Part shown: positions 8,730 through 18,074 of the stretch, one piece after another
Layout: every line of letters starts with the position of its first letter
Position numbering within the stretch: position 1 is the stretch's first letter
Source of the DNA: JARIHD01 sp964503715
Lineage (GTDB): Bacteria > Patescibacteriota > Saccharimonadia > Saccharimonadales > UBA4665
NCBI GenBank assembly: GCA_964503715.1
Contig: CAZDAD010000003.1
Coordinates: 1 to 64,000 of the forward strand
Reading direction: 5' to 3'
DNA length: 64,000 nt
Translations under genes and position numbers: made by a program
Notes under the pieces: generated by a model
The model's database searches: none
Told to the model about the DNA's origin: nothing
What the model saw: only the letters and a program-made list of their open reading frames with translations

Positions 8730-11700
8730 TTACTTTTGCTTAACGTTATCTTTGCCAACTAGTTCGCAAAGCGCATCGACCGCTTCATCCGTACAGTCAA
8801 TTCCTTGCGGTAGTTTTATAATCTGTTTTCGGCTTCCTTCGCCAAGGACAATTACTACATCAGTTGAGCCGCTATGATAATCAATTGTCGATTTTAGCTT
8901 GACCAACAAATCCTGGTCTTTACTGTCGTTTAGTCTAATATAAAGCCGCTGGGTTGTTGGTTCAATTATCGTTTTAGCCATTAGGGCAGAATCTGTCATC
9001 TTATCAACCGAATTAGCGCTAGAGTTTGATGACATCTTTGGCCTCGTGGAGGTAACTTTGGCGGCCTTCGTTCGCCTATTGGCTGGAGAACGCATCTTCT
9101 TGCCTGTAGCTTTGTAGGCCATAGCCTGCTCGGCAGTAATTTCACGGGCATCATCGACCAAAATCTTAACTTCTTGGCCAACATTGCCCTCCTTATCCTT
9201 GGCAGATACTTTACCCCTGGCCAAAATCACCGTGTCACGTTGCCAAAGACCTATTGTCTGCTGGTAGGCTCCTGGGAATAAAATTAGTTCAAGCTCAGAA
9301 GTCTTGTCCTCGAGCTTCACAAAAGCCATTTTGGCGCCATTTTTGGTGGTAATCTCCCGCACATCGTTGATTGCGCCACCAACTATGACAGCTCGACCGT
9401 CATGCTCTGGTATCAACTCCAGCATAGGCATGGTCTGTTCGACCAAGAAACTTTCGTACATCGACAATGGATGCTGACTCAGATAGAGGCCAAGTAATTC
9501 CCTCTCCCACAAAAGCTGCTCTCTAGGAGTGTAGTGTGTACTAGCGGGGTCCAGAATTAGCCTGGGCCGCACTGTAGTATCGTCTTCGATCAAATTTCCG
9601 AACAGGTCAGTTTGGCCGCTCAGGGCCGCCTTTTGGATGCGCGACGCATAAGCCAATACACTGTCAAGATTACATAATAGCTGAGACCTATCGGCGAATC
9701 TATCAAAGGCACCCGCCTTCGAGAGACTTTCCAGCGCTTTACGGTTAACGATTCTCACGTTGACCTTTGTGAAGAAATCCTCTAGGTCAGAAAATTTACC
9801 ATCCAAATCTCGAGCCCTAATTATCTCCTCAACCGCCCCACTACCAACATTCTTGATGGCATCCATACCAAAGCGAATTGGTGCCTTGCGATTGTCGCCA
9901 TCAGGGACAACAGCAAACTCATGGAACGATTCATTTACGTCAGGTGGCAATACGTCAATACCCATATGTTGACACTCTGATATCTCAATAGCTAAGCGAT
10001 CAGTATCATCATAATCACTCGTCATGAGTGCAGCCATAAATGCCGATGGATAGTGAGCCTTTAGATAAGCAGTCCAGTAAGCTATCAATGCATAACACGC
10101 TGCGTGAGACTTATTGAAACAGTAGGCCGCAAAATCTTCTAGCTGCTTCCAGAACTTCTCCATCAGGGCCCTATCGATACCCGAATGTTTCTGTCCACCT
10201 TCAATCATTTTGTCTTTCATCTTGGCCATCAAATCAGCCTTTTTCTTGCCAATAGCCTTGCGCAATGTGTCAGCCTCACCACCAGTGAAGCCACAGACTT
10301 CCTTGGAAATCTGCATGACCTGCTCCTGATAGACCAACACGCCGTAGGTGTTTTTGAGAGAGTTCTCCATTGTTGGGTGCGGGTAGGTAATGGCACGCTC
10401 ACCGTGCTTACGGGCGATGAAATCGTCAATGAACTGCATTGGGCCAGGACGGTACAGGGCTACCATAGCTACGATATCCTCGAAAACCGAGGGCTTTAGC
10501 TCCTTGAGGTAACGTTTCATGCCCGCTGATTCAAGCTGGAATACGCCAGTTGTATCACCACGACTAAATAGTTCATAAGCTTCTCTGTCATCTAGCGGAA
10601 TTGAGCCAAGATCAATTTCTTGCTTGTACACCTTTTTAATAATACGCAAGGCGTTCTTGATAATTGTCAGGTTGCTTAGACCCAAAAAGTCCATCTTTAG
10701 CAGTCCGAGATCCTCTACCTGCCCCATCGGGAACTGTGTAGTTACGACGCCCTTCTGAGCCATTTCAAGTGGCATAAACTTCACTAGCTCATCGGGGGCG
10801 ATTACGACACCACATGCGTGAACACCATGGCTGCGAACAGTTCCTTCAAGTATTATGGCTTGATCGATCACTTCTTTTGATACAGGATTATTTTCGTACT
10901 CCTGTTTGAGGTCAGGGTCACTAACTATTGACGTTGCCAGCGGGATATGACGGCCCTGAATTGGTGGTGGAATCATCTTTGCCAAGCGATCAGCATCGGC
11001 ATACGGAACCTGCATCACACGAGCAACATCACGGACAGCGTTGCGAGCAAACATCCTGCCAAAAGTTACAATGTTGGCAACTCTGTCGGCGCCGTATTTT
11101 TCGGAGCAATACTGAATAACCTCATCACGACGGGTGTCCTGAATGTCGATGTCAACATCAGGCATGCTAATACGGTCGGGGTTAAGGAATCGCTCAAAGA
11201 GTAAGTCATACTTAAGCGGATCAAGTTCTGTTATATTTACCGCATAGGCGATAATCGAGCCAGCGGCGCTACCGCGTCCTGGTCCAAAGATAATACCCCT
11301 TGATTTGCCCCAAGTTATGAAGTCAGACACAATCAAGAAGTAACCATTGAAGTTCATTTGGTCGATAATAGTTAGCTCATAATTAGCACGCTCCATGACT
11401 TCTTTGGGAATGTGCTTTTTGGCCTCTACAACCGACATTTGAGAGGCTTTTTCTTCGTCTACATTTCCGTAACGCCAGGCCAAACCAGTAAAAACCAATT
11501 TATCCAAGTAAGATTTTTCGGTTTCGCCCTCAGGCACTGGAAACTGAGGAATAAGTATACGGCCGAGCTCAATATCAATATTACACCTGTCGGCTATTTG
11601 TTTGGTGTTCGTGATGACTTCAGGGTGCTCTGGCCCCCAGCGCTTAATGATTTCGCTCGGGTGCTCAACATGAAGCGGATAGTTCTTGAGGGTCATACGC

Positions 11701-12443
11701 TTTTCATCGCTCAGGAAAGATCCGGTGCCGATGCATAGTAGGATCTCATGCGCATCCTGATCTTCGTGCCGTAAGTAGTGCGCATCACAGGTGACTATAA
11801 CCTTGATATCAAGTTCTTTCCCGAGTTTTAATACCTGACGATTAACATTCTGTTGCTCGATGTTAGTCAGGGGATTATCAGGATGACCATGGTCCTGTAT
11901 CTCCAAGTAGTACCTATCACCAAAAATGCCCTTGTACCAATTAGCAATCTCAGCAGCTTTGTCATATTGGTCATTTTTGAGGGCATCACCTATTTCGCCA
12001 CCCAAACAACCACTAGTGACAATCAAACCCTCATTGTACTGCTCTAACAAATTGTGGTCTACACGTGGGTAATAGTAATATCCGTCAAGATTAGCTATGG
12101 TACTGAGCTTCATGAGGTTACGATAACCAACGTCATTCATAGCCAATACGACTAGGTGATAGCGTTGCTTGTCTTTCTGGGGGTCTTTTTGATCATGGTT
12201 ACGAGCAGCAACATAAGTTTCGATACCAATAATGGGTTTGATGCCCGCTTCGGTGGCCTCTTTGTAAAATTCGATAGCACCAGAAAGAGTGCCATGATCA
12301 GTCATGGCAACAGCTGACATGCCTTCATCTTTGACATACTTAACAAGGTCTGGCAACCTAGTCAAACCGTCTAACAAGCTAAATTGGGTATGATTATGCA
12401 AATGCACATAATCAGCGGGCGTTAACTCACGCTCTTTAGCCAC
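8730..12443 (-). CDS. dnaE: DNA polymerase III alpha subunit
   Basis: Replicative DNA polymerase (C family, DnaE type), 1237 residues. The N-terminal PHP domain keeps the metal-ligand residues degenerate in E. coli (HLHNHT, TDHG, GIETY, TSGC, CDAHYL), so it may retain 3'-5' exonuclease activity. The palm carries catalytic Asp429 and Asp431 in MPDVDID, with the third acidic residue in KMDFLGL. Then come the fingers, a helix-hairpin-helix region, and an OB-fold domain near residues 1000-1080 (AVIVGGAINDVREI). A basic linker (about 1110-1150) leads to a C-terminal region without a clear beta-clamp motif that I could identify. The start is GTG with an upstream GGGGGAT ribosome binding site. Confidence 0.97.
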   Translation of the reverse strand: MAKERELTPADYVHLHNHTQFSLLDGLTRLPDLVKYVKDEGMSAVAMTDHGTLSGAIEFYKEATEAGIKPIIGIETYVAARNHDQKDPQKDKQRYHLVVLAMNDVGYRNLMKLSTIANLDGYYYYPRVDHNLLEQYNEGLIVTSGCLGGEIGDALKNDQYDKAAEIANWYKGIFGDRYYLEIQDHGHPDNPLTNIEQQNVNRQVLKLGKELDIKVIVTCDAHYLRHEDQDAHEILLCIGTGSFLSDEKRMTLKNYPLHVEHPSEIIKRWGPEHPEVITNTKQIADRCNIDIELGRILIPQFPVPEGETEKSYLDKLVFTGLAWRYGNVDEEKASQMSVVEAKKHIPKEVMERANYELTIIDQMNFNGYFLIVSDFITWGKSRGIIFGPGRGSAAGSIIAYAVNITELDPLKYDLLFERFLNPDRISMPDVDIDIQDTRRDEVIQYCSEKYGADRVANIVTFGRMFARNAVRDVARVMQVPYADADRLAKMIPPPIQGRHIPLATSIVSDPDLKQEYENNPVSKEVIDQAIILEGTVRSHGVHACGVVIAPDELVKFMPLEMAQKGVVTTQFPMGQVEDLGLLKMDFLGLSNLTIIKNALRIIKKVYKQEIDLGSIPLDDREAYELFSRGDTTGVFQLESAGMKRYLKELKPSVFEDIVAMVALYRPGPMQFIDDFIARKHGERAITYPHPTMENSLKNTYGVLVYQEQVMQISKEVCGFTGGEADTLRKAIGKKKADLMAKMKDKMIEGGQKHSGIDRALMEKFWKQLEDFAAYCFNKSHAACYALIAYWTAYLKAHYPSAFMAALMTSDYDDTDRLAIEISECQHMGIDVLPPDVNESFHEFAVVPDGDNRKAPIRFGMDAIKNVGSGAVEEIIRARDLDGKFSDLEDFFTKVNVRIVNRKALESLSKAGAFDRFADRSQLLCNLDSVLAYASRIQKAALSGQTDLFGNLIEDDTTVRPRLILDPASTHYTPREQLLWERELLGLYLSQHPLSMYESFLVEQTMPMLELIPEHDGRAVIVGGAINDVREITTKNGAKMAFVKLEDKTSELELILFPGAYQQTIGLWQRDTVILARGKVSAKDKEGNVGQEVKILVDDAREITAEQAMAYKATGKKMRSPANRRTKAAKVTSTRPKMSSNSSANSVDKMTDSALMAKTIIEPTTQRLYIRLNDSKDQDLLVKLKSTIDYHSGSTDVVIVLGEGSRKQIIKLPQGIDCTDEAVDALCELVGKDNVKQK

Positions 12444-12467
12444 TCTATATCCCCCTGTCGTAACTAC

Positions 12468-12473
12468 ATTATA
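12468..12473 (-). promoter_or_regulatory. -10 box of dnaE
   Basis: TATAAT on the minus strand lies 24 nt before the GTG start, directly after the preceding terminator's T-run. It leaves a short leader that holds the GGGGGAT Shine-Dalgarno. The -35 region falls inside the terminator stem and matches poorly. Confidence 0.6.
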
Positions 12474-12475
12474 AC

Positions 12476-12505
12476 GAAAAGGTCGTGCTTACTGGAAGCA
12501 CGACC
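12476..12505 (-). terminator. Rho-independent terminator after the YtxH-like gene
   Basis: A perfect 10-bp stem (GGTCGTGCTT pairing with AAGCACGACC, 12481-12505 region) with a 5-nt loop is followed on the minus strand by TTTTCGTTAT. It ends the 13212-12529 transcript just upstream of dnaE. Confidence 0.9.
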
Positions 12506-12528
12506 GCTTGTTTTACAACACAATTTAG

Positions 12529-12930
12529 CTATTTCTTAAGGTAAGACTTAAGGTGATCAATAGCCCTGTTGGCTTCATCAATAGCCTTGTTGAGGTCTTT
12601 ATCTTCAGCGCCACCCTCATGAACTGCGCTGAGCAAATGACGAGCCTTTTCTTTGGCCACCCCTGCCTTGTCGATGGCAGCTTGCAGGTCCTTTTGAGCG
12701 CTGCCCTTAAGACCTTTGGCCTTATCCTTTGCTTGGGCCATGACATCATTCATTTGAGTATGAAGTTTCTTGAGCTGCTTCTCGGCTTCAGCCATACCAT
12801 TCTTGGTAGCAACTTTGATATCTTCACGAGTCTCTTTGCCACTTTTGGGGGCTGTCAAAATACCAGCAGCAAAACCCGCTACCGCCGCAAAAAGTGCACC
12901 TAACGCCCACTTACCTGATGTTTTACTCAT
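12529..12930 (-). CDS. YtxH-like small envelope protein
   Basis: A 133-residue protein with a hydrophobic N-terminal segment (about 9-27, ALGALFAAVAGFAAG) followed by LTAPKSGKETRED, the hallmark of YtxH/GvpP-type proteins. A long Lys/Glu/Ala-rich amphipathic helix or coiled coil makes up the rest. The family is often linked to general stress in Firmicutes; its biochemical role is unknown. A Shine-Dalgarno-like AAAGGG precedes the ATG. It is 15 nt downstream of the next small membrane-protein gene, probably in one transcript, and ends at a strong terminator. Confidence 0.75.
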   Translation of the reverse strand: MSKTSGKWALGALFAAVAGFAAGILTAPKSGKETREDIKVATKNGMAEAEKQLKKLHTQMNDVMAQAKDKAKGLKGSAQKDLQAAIDKAGVAKEKARHLLSAVHEGGAEDKDLNKAIDEANRAIDHLKSYLKK

Positions 12931-12945
12931 ATCTGTATACCCTTT

Positions 12946-13212
12946 CTATTTACGAGACTTCTTATATTTTGTTACCACGCCCAACAGATTCTGGAGAACC
13001 TGCAGAAGCCCAATTGGCCCCGCCGACTTCTTGAATATTTCACCGACTGCTTCGGCCGACTCAACGACCTTCTCGGCTTTGTTGGCAACCGCACGAACGG
13101 CTTTTAAGACTTTTATGACAAGTACCGTAGCCACTATTGATACGACTAGCAGCACAGCAAAAGCCGAAGTTAATATTATGAGCAGTATTTGTTGAACAGT
13201 AGTTAGTTCCAT
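12946..13212 (-). CDS. Small membrane protein, unknown function
   Basis: 88 residues with one strong N-terminal membrane helix (about 9-33), then an amphipathic Ala/Val/Glu/Lys helix and a basic C-terminus. The layout resembles DUF948-type proteins, but I cannot assign it firmly. It forms a two-gene unit with the YtxH-like gene, so the two may act together at the membrane. TATAAT sits 7 nt before the ATG. Confidence 0.7.
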   Translation of the reverse strand: MELTTVQQILLIILTSAFAVLLVVSIVATVLVIKVLKAVRAVANKAEKVVESAEAVGEIFKKSAGPIGLLQVLQNLLGVVTKYKKSRK

Positions 13213-13219
13213 ATCTGTG

Positions 13220-13225
13220 ATTATA
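13220..13225 (-). promoter_or_regulatory. -10 box of the two-gene envelope unit
   Basis: TATAAT on the minus strand ends 7 nt before the ATG at 13212, predicting a leaderless mRNA. Confidence 0.55.
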
Positions 13226-13253
13226 GACTATATTTGCAAATCTAGCCTGTAAA

Positions 13254-14156
13254 TTATTTCGCCGATATGTGTTTTTCTATAAATGTCCTCAGTTCAGGGC
13301 CTAATTTTGGATGGGCCAGACCAAAAGCTAGGGTAGTCTTGAGATACTCAAGTTTGTCGCCAGTATCATAGTAGCGTCCATTTTCTATCTTGCGTGCAAA
13401 TACTTTGTGACCATCAGCAATCATTTTCTGCAATATTGGCTGAACCATCAGCTCACCATCGGAGTGAGCTGCGGTGGCTCTCTCTATATAGCTCAGTAAT
13501 TCGGGAGTGAATAGATAACCACTGACACTAGCCAAGTTTGAAGGCGCCTTATCCTTGCCGGGTTTTTCAACAATTTGGTCAACATCCAATGTGACTGAAT
13601 CAAGTTCTTTACCGCCTGCGATGCCGTACTTATCGTATTCATCGTCAGCCAACACCTCACGGCATGCCAGAACAGATCCACCATGCTCTACATAGGTATC
13701 GATTAACTGCTTGGTGCGGCATGGACTGGCCACGAAAAAGTCATCAGCGTAGGTGTATATAAATGGCTCATCACCAATCAAATGGGCTGCACACATAATC
13801 GGCGTCGCATTGCCATAAGGTCCTTTTTGACGGATATAAATGAAGTTCGCCATGTTGGATATCTGTTCCATCTCATCGATGTAATGCCTCTTCTTTTCGC
13901 CACCAGCTCGGAGGTTATTGAGCAAGTCTTCGTTAGGAATATCGAAATGGTCCTCGATAGCCCGCTTGTTGCTAGAACCAATAATGATGATATCTTTTAT
14001 ACCCGCTTCGACTAGCTCCTCGACTACATACTGGATGATTGGCTTATCGATGAGCGGCATCATTTCTTTGGGCATGGCTTTGGTTTGCGGCAAGAAACGA
14101 GTTCCAAAACCCGCAGCAGCAATAACAGCTTTAGTTGGTGCTTTTCTAGAATCCAT
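13254..14156 (-). CDS. galU: UTP-glucose-1-phosphate uridylyltransferase
   Basis: Makes UDP-glucose from UTP and glucose-1-phosphate, supplying polysaccharide and glycolipid synthesis. The 300-residue protein has the nucleotidyltransferase signature AAAGFGTRFLPQTKAMPKEM near residue 13, the PIIQYVVEE helix, YADDFF in the catalytic region and VEKPGKDKAP near residue 196. Length is typical. It is last in the gatC-to-galU run, 23 nt after the Nudix gene, with a good AAAGGAGG Shine-Dalgarno before the ATG. Confidence 0.96.
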   Translation of the reverse strand: MDSRKAPTKAVIAAAGFGTRFLPQTKAMPKEMMPLIDKPIIQYVVEELVEAGIKDIIIIGSSNKRAIEDHFDIPNEDLLNNLRAGGEKKRHYIDEMEQISNMANFIYIRQKGPYGNATPIMCAAHLIGDEPFIYTYADDFFVASPCRTKQLIDTYVEHGGSVLACREVLADDEYDKYGIAGGKELDSVTLDVDQIVEKPGKDKAPSNLASVSGYLFTPELLSYIERATAAHSDGELMVQPILQKMIADGHKVFARKIENGRYYDTGDKLEYLKTTLAFGLAHPKLGPELRTFIEKHISAK

Positions 14157-14179
14157 ATACCCTCCTTTAATTTTACTAT

Positions 14180-14731
14180 CTAGTCGGCGCTACGAAGTGC
14201 CTGTAATTGCTCATAAGCCAAGAATACAGCCTCGACATCGGTCATACGAGCAGTGCGGGCGTTTTCAAGAAGCTCCTCGATACTGACAAGCTGTACGTCA
14301 ATAAATTCCCGTTCATCAGGATTCGCACCCTCAGGGTGCAGTGAACAGTCAGTTGCCATAAAAAAATGCCAAATCGTATTAGTGTATGCATCCTTGTAAA
14401 CATCACCCAGGTGAGTCATCGCCCCAGCTACATAGCCAGTTTCCTCGCGCAATTCACGAGTGGCAGCGGCAGCATAATCTTCACCCGCTTCCACACCTCC
14501 ACCAGGCAACTCATTCATCACTTTTTCGGGGCCTGGGCGGAACTGCCGAGCAACAACTACTTGATTCGTATCCGTAATGGCAATTGTAGCAATACAGTGA
14601 GTATTTTCTTTATCTTTGGTGGCATATTCAGCAGTGCTACCATCGGGTAGCTCAAAAGTCTTTGTAATGATTGTTCGCCAACCTACTTTGGCGATATCAG
14701 TAGGCTCAATGCGTTTCCACTCAATATTCAT
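14180..14731 (-). CDS. Nudix hydrolase (ADP-ribose pyrophosphatase-like)
   Basis: Hydrolyses a nucleoside diphosphate linked to another group, most likely ADP-ribose or a nucleotide sugar; the substrate is inferred only. The 183-residue protein carries the Nudix box starting at GGGVEAGED and continuing AATRELREETGY, preceded by ARQFRPGPEKVMNELPGG, typical of the ADP-ribose/NDP-sugar branch. I use the ATG at 14731, 7 nt after the gatB stop; a TTG two codons upstream is possible. Its place beside galU fits nucleotide-sugar metabolism. Confidence 0.88.
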   Translation of the reverse strand: MNIEWKRIEPTDIAKVGWRTIITKTFELPDGSTAEYATKDKENTHCIATIAITDTNQVVVARQFRPGPEKVMNELPGGGVEAGEDYAAAATRELREETGYVAGAMTHLGDVYKDAYTNTIWHFFMATDCSLHPEGANPDEREFIDVQLVSIEELLENARTARMTDVEAVFLAYEQLQALRSAD

Positions 14732-14738
14732 AGTCAAC

Positions 14739-16226
14739 CTAGAGCCCGAGTTGCTTACGGATTAGGTCTTGAGCCATCTGGGGGTTTGCTCGACCCTGTG
14801 AGTGCTTCATAATCTGTCCAACCAAGAAACCAATAGCTTTCATTTCACCGCCCCTGACATCTTCGGCTGCCTTGGGATTCTCTTCGAGGACTTTGGCTAC
14901 AATCTTGGCTATTTCACCTTCATTGGATTGCTGAATTAAATTATGCTGATTAGCATAGGCGGCAACATCCTCTATAACCTGTTGTTCTTCAAGTAGCTTT
15001 GTGATTAAGAGCTTAGCATTGGATGAGCTGAGCTTGCCCTCGTTGACCAACTTGGCGACCTGACTGTAAATCGAAAGCCTGCCCTGATTGGTTAGGTCTT
15101 CGCTGAGTCTTTGGGACTCGTCACGGCGCAATGGAATCTCAATATTTACAAACCAATTGGCCAGTGTCTTAGCAAATTCAGAATCATCGATGGACTCCTC
15201 AATTAGTGCTAAGTATTTGACGTTTGGTTGCTCGATATCCGCTTCAAGCAATGTCTCCATCGATGGACGATCAATACCTAGTTTTTCAAGTCGGCGGCGC
15301 CATTCATCGGGCATTACAGGCATCTCTGTTCGTACAGACTCTATCTGCTCATCACTAATCTCGACCGGTGGCAAATCAGGATCAGGAAAGTATCGATAGT
15401 CATGAGCATTCTCTTTACCACGCTGAGAGAAAGTTTTTTGCTTGGCATCGTTCCAGCCACGTGTTTCCTGGACTACAGATTCACCTTTCTCGAGAACCTC
15501 AATCTGACGGTTGATTTCGAACTCAGCGGCCTTTTCTACACTTCGGAAAGAGTTAAGATTCTTGGTTTCGGTGCGAGTGCCTAGTTTTGATGGGTCTTTG
15601 CTGACGCTGACGTTCACATCAAAACGCATGTTTCCGTAGTAAAGATTGCAGTCAGAGACATCAGCGTATCTCATTCGTAGGTATAGTTCACGTACATATG
15701 CCTTCGCCTCAGCGGGACTATGGATGTCAGGCTCCGATACTATCTCAATCAATGGTGTACCTGCGCGGTTGAGATCAACTAAGCTATAATCTTGACCCTC
15801 TGGATGAGTACTCTTGCCCGCATCAGCTTCGAGGTGAGCTTCATGAATTCTGACATTTAGCTCAGAGCCGTTAGTCAAAGAGACAACGACTAAGCCATCA
15901 CGAACTATTGGATGAGTAAACTGGGTTATCTGGTAGCCAAGCGGTAAGTCAGGATAAAAATAGTGTTTGCGATCAAAAGCGCTACACTTCTGCGGATCAG
16001 TACCCAAAGCAAAAGCAGCCTTCATACCCAGATGAACTGCTTCTTTGTTGAGCACCGGCAAGGCACCGGGCAGGCCAAAGCATATGTGGCTAATTAAGGT
16101 GTTTGGTTCGGCCTCACGAGCATCATTACCAACACCCGCAAATAACTTAGTAGCCGTCCTAAGCTGAACATGGCACTCGATACCAATAGTGACGATGTAT
16201 GAATCTCTGGTTTCTTTACTTATCAT
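14739..16226 (-). CDS. gatB: Asp/Glu-tRNA(Asn/Gln) amidotransferase subunit B
   Basis: Tethers mischarged Glu-tRNAGln or Asp-tRNAAsn and phosphorylates the acyl group before amidation by GatA. The 495 residues show GIECHVQLRT at the N-terminus, the catalytic region with DLNRAGTPLIEIVSEPD, YFPDPDLPP, and the C-terminal GatB/YqeY helical tail (GFLVGQIMKHSQGRANP). It overlaps the upstream membrane-protein gene by 11 nt. A tRNA-Gln(CUG) lies at 49.4 kb, the likely substrate class if no GlnRS is encoded elsewhere. Confidence 0.97.
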   Translation of the reverse strand: MISKETRDSYIVTIGIECHVQLRTATKLFAGVGNDAREAEPNTLISHICFGLPGALPVLNKEAVHLGMKAAFALGTDPQKCSAFDRKHYFYPDLPLGYQITQFTHPIVRDGLVVVSLTNGSELNVRIHEAHLEADAGKSTHPEGQDYSLVDLNRAGTPLIEIVSEPDIHSPAEAKAYVRELYLRMRYADVSDCNLYYGNMRFDVNVSVSKDPSKLGTRTETKNLNSFRSVEKAAEFEINRQIEVLEKGESVVQETRGWNDAKQKTFSQRGKENAHDYRYFPDPDLPPVEISDEQIESVRTEMPVMPDEWRRRLEKLGIDRPSMETLLEADIEQPNVKYLALIEESIDDSEFAKTLANWFVNIEIPLRRDESQRLSEDLTNQGRLSIYSQVAKLVNEGKLSSSNAKLLITKLLEEQQVIEDVAAYANQHNLIQQSNEGEIAKIVAKVLEENPKAAEDVRGGEMKAIGFLVGQIMKHSQGRANPQMAQDLIRKQLGL

Positions 16227-16644
16227 TACTTTTCAGCGCCCCCAGATCTTTAAGTGCTTGTCTAATACCAACCAGTGCCTGTTTGACATCCTTCTCTTGG
16301 AGCCTAGACATTACGCCGCTTTCTATCTTGCTGCGAAGCTTGTGTCCAAACCAGACTGCCTCATTGTTAGTCAAAACACGTTGAGCTTTCGTTAGACGTT
16401 CACCTGCGGTTTTTCCTCGGAATCGCTTCTTTTTTAGGGCTTCGTCTAGTAAAGTATCTGCTGCGGCAACTGCATCAGGCCATGTATCCTTGTTGGCGCA
16501 TTGTTTCTGGATATCCTTCCACTTATCTTGAAAAGACTCAGGTGAAAGACGTTTTTGTTTGCGCTTCCTTAGCATAAGCAGTATTGATACAACAATAACT
16601 AACAATATGGCGACCAAAGCTATGGCTACGTAAGCAGTTTTCAT
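16216..16644 (-). CDS. Single-pass membrane protein inside the gatCAB operon, unknown function
   Basis: 142 residues: one N-terminal membrane helix (about 4-25), a stop-transfer cluster RKRKQKR, then a soluble helical cytoplasmic domain of about 115 residues (FQDKWKDIQKQC, AADTLLDEALKKKRFRGKTAGERL, LRSKIESG). I do not recognise a named family. Its ATG begins at the base after the gatA stop and its end overlaps gatB, so it is translated as an integral part of the operon. A role in anchoring the amidotransferase or mischarged tRNA at the membrane is only a guess from context. Confidence 0.75.
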   Translation of the reverse strand: MKTAYVAIALVAILLVIVVSILLMLRKRKQKRLSPESFQDKWKDIQKQCANKDTWPDAVAAADTLLDEALKKKRFRGKTAGERLTKAQRVLTNNEAVWFGHKLRSKIESGVMSRLQEKDVKQALVGIRQALKDLGALKSNDK

Positions 16645-18072
16645 CTACAAAATCTCCTCTAATCCCTTGGCAAATCCCAACAGTGATCTATCGTCGCGCT
16701 GCTTAGCCATAATCTGGACACCTACAGGCAATTCATCAGTAGATGGAACGGGTATGGTAATTGCTGGTATACCTACTAAGCTTGGACCAACTGTCATGAT
16801 ATCTGATAGATACATTTTGAGTGGGTCACTAGTGTTTTCGCCAATCTTGAAGGCAACGGTTGGCGCAGTTGGGCCAATCATAAAATCTACCTTGCTGAAC
16901 GCATCATTGAACTCGTTAATTAGTTTAGTGCGTACCGTCTGAGCCTTACGATAATAGGCGTCGTAGTAACCGCTACTTAGTACATAGGTGCCAATCATAA
17001 TCCTGCGCTTAGCTTCACGTCCAAAGCCTAAGCCTCGGCTCTTTAGGTAGCTATGCTCTAGGTCGGCTTCGTCCTTACCAGATGCTGACATGTATCGCTG
17101 GCCATCGTGACGACTAAGGTTACTGGAAAGCTCTGCGGGAACAACAATATAATAGACTGCTAGAGCCAAGGATATTGACGGTAGGCTTACATCTATTATT
17201 TCGGCACCTGCATCTTTTAGTTTTTGAATAGCTGAGTCAATCTGCCTTCTAACGACATCATCTAGGCCATCACCCATATACTCAGTAATTACGCCAACTT
17301 TTTTACCCCTGAGGTCTTTGTCTAGGTTATTGGAATAGCCTAGGTCATCACGAGCAATGGTCGTGCTGTCAAGAGGATCGGGGCCTGCTAACACATCGTA
17401 AACAATGGCTGCATCATCGACAGTGCGAGTAAGTGGGCCCATTACATCAGTACTACTGGCCATCGCCACCACACCACTGCGAGAAGTAGTTCCATAGGTC
17501 GGCTTCAATCCAACACAACCCACAAAGCTTGCGGGCTGTCTAATCGAACCACCAGTGTCAGATCCCAGAGCAAAAGGTGCTAGGTTCAGAACGACAGCAG
17601 CCGCCGAACCACCAGAAGAACCACCAGGCACTCGACTCGTATCATGCGGGTTCTTTGTTACTCCAAAATCACTATTTTCGGTACTACCACCATGAGCGAA
17701 AGCATCGAGGTTAGCCTTGGCTACACAGATAGCTCCCGCTTCTTCTAGTCTATTTATAACCGTTGACTGATAGGGAGCGTCAAAGCCTTTGAGCATGTTG
17801 CTGGCAGCAGTTGTATTGGCCCCAAAGACAAGGTAGTTATCTTTCGCAATAAACGGAACACCAGCCAGTCGTCCGACTTTTTCGCCTTTCGCAATTGCAG
17901 CATCAATATTTACAGCTCGCTCGCGTGCTCTTTCGGTAATCGTAGCGATGATGGCATTGTATTCGTTCTTTTCTTCAATTTTTGCGAGTGATTTATTAAC
18001 TAAATCGAGTGCCTTTAGCTCACCCGCCTGAACCTTAGCGGCAATCTCGGCAACAGGTAACCAATCACTCAT
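16645..18072 (-). CDS. gatA: Asp/Glu-tRNA(Asn/Gln) amidotransferase subunit A
   Basis: Glutaminase/amidase subunit that releases ammonia from glutamine for tRNA-dependent amidation. The 475 residues carry the amidase signature with the Ser-cisSer-Lys triad: catalytic Lys in FIAKDNY (about 77), GGSSGGSAAAV (about 151-161) and GSDTGGSIRQPAS (about 169-181). Length is typical. Only 2 nt separate it from the gatC stop, and the next gene starts directly at its stop codon. Confidence 0.97.
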   Translation of the reverse strand: MSDWLPVAEIAAKVQAGELKALDLVNKSLAKIEEKNEYNAIIATITERARERAVNIDAAIAKGEKVGRLAGVPFIAKDNYLVFGANTTAASNMLKGFDAPYQSTVINRLEEAGAICVAKANLDAFAHGGSTENSDFGVTKNPHDTSRVPGGSSGGSAAAVVLNLAPFALGSDTGGSIRQPASFVGCVGLKPTYGTTSRSGVVAMASSTDVMGPLTRTVDDAAIVYDVLAGPDPLDSTTIARDDLGYSNNLDKDLRGKKVGVITEYMGDGLDDVVRRQIDSAIQKLKDAGAEIIDVSLPSISLALAVYYIVVPAELSSNLSRHDGQRYMSASGKDEADLEHSYLKSRGLGFGREAKRRIMIGTYVLSSGYYDAYYRKAQTVRTKLINEFNDAFSKVDFMIGPTAPTVAFKIGENTSDPLKMYLSDIMTVGPSLVGIPAITIPVPSTDELPVGVQIMAKQRDDRSLLGFAKGLEEIL

Positions 18073-18074
18073 AA

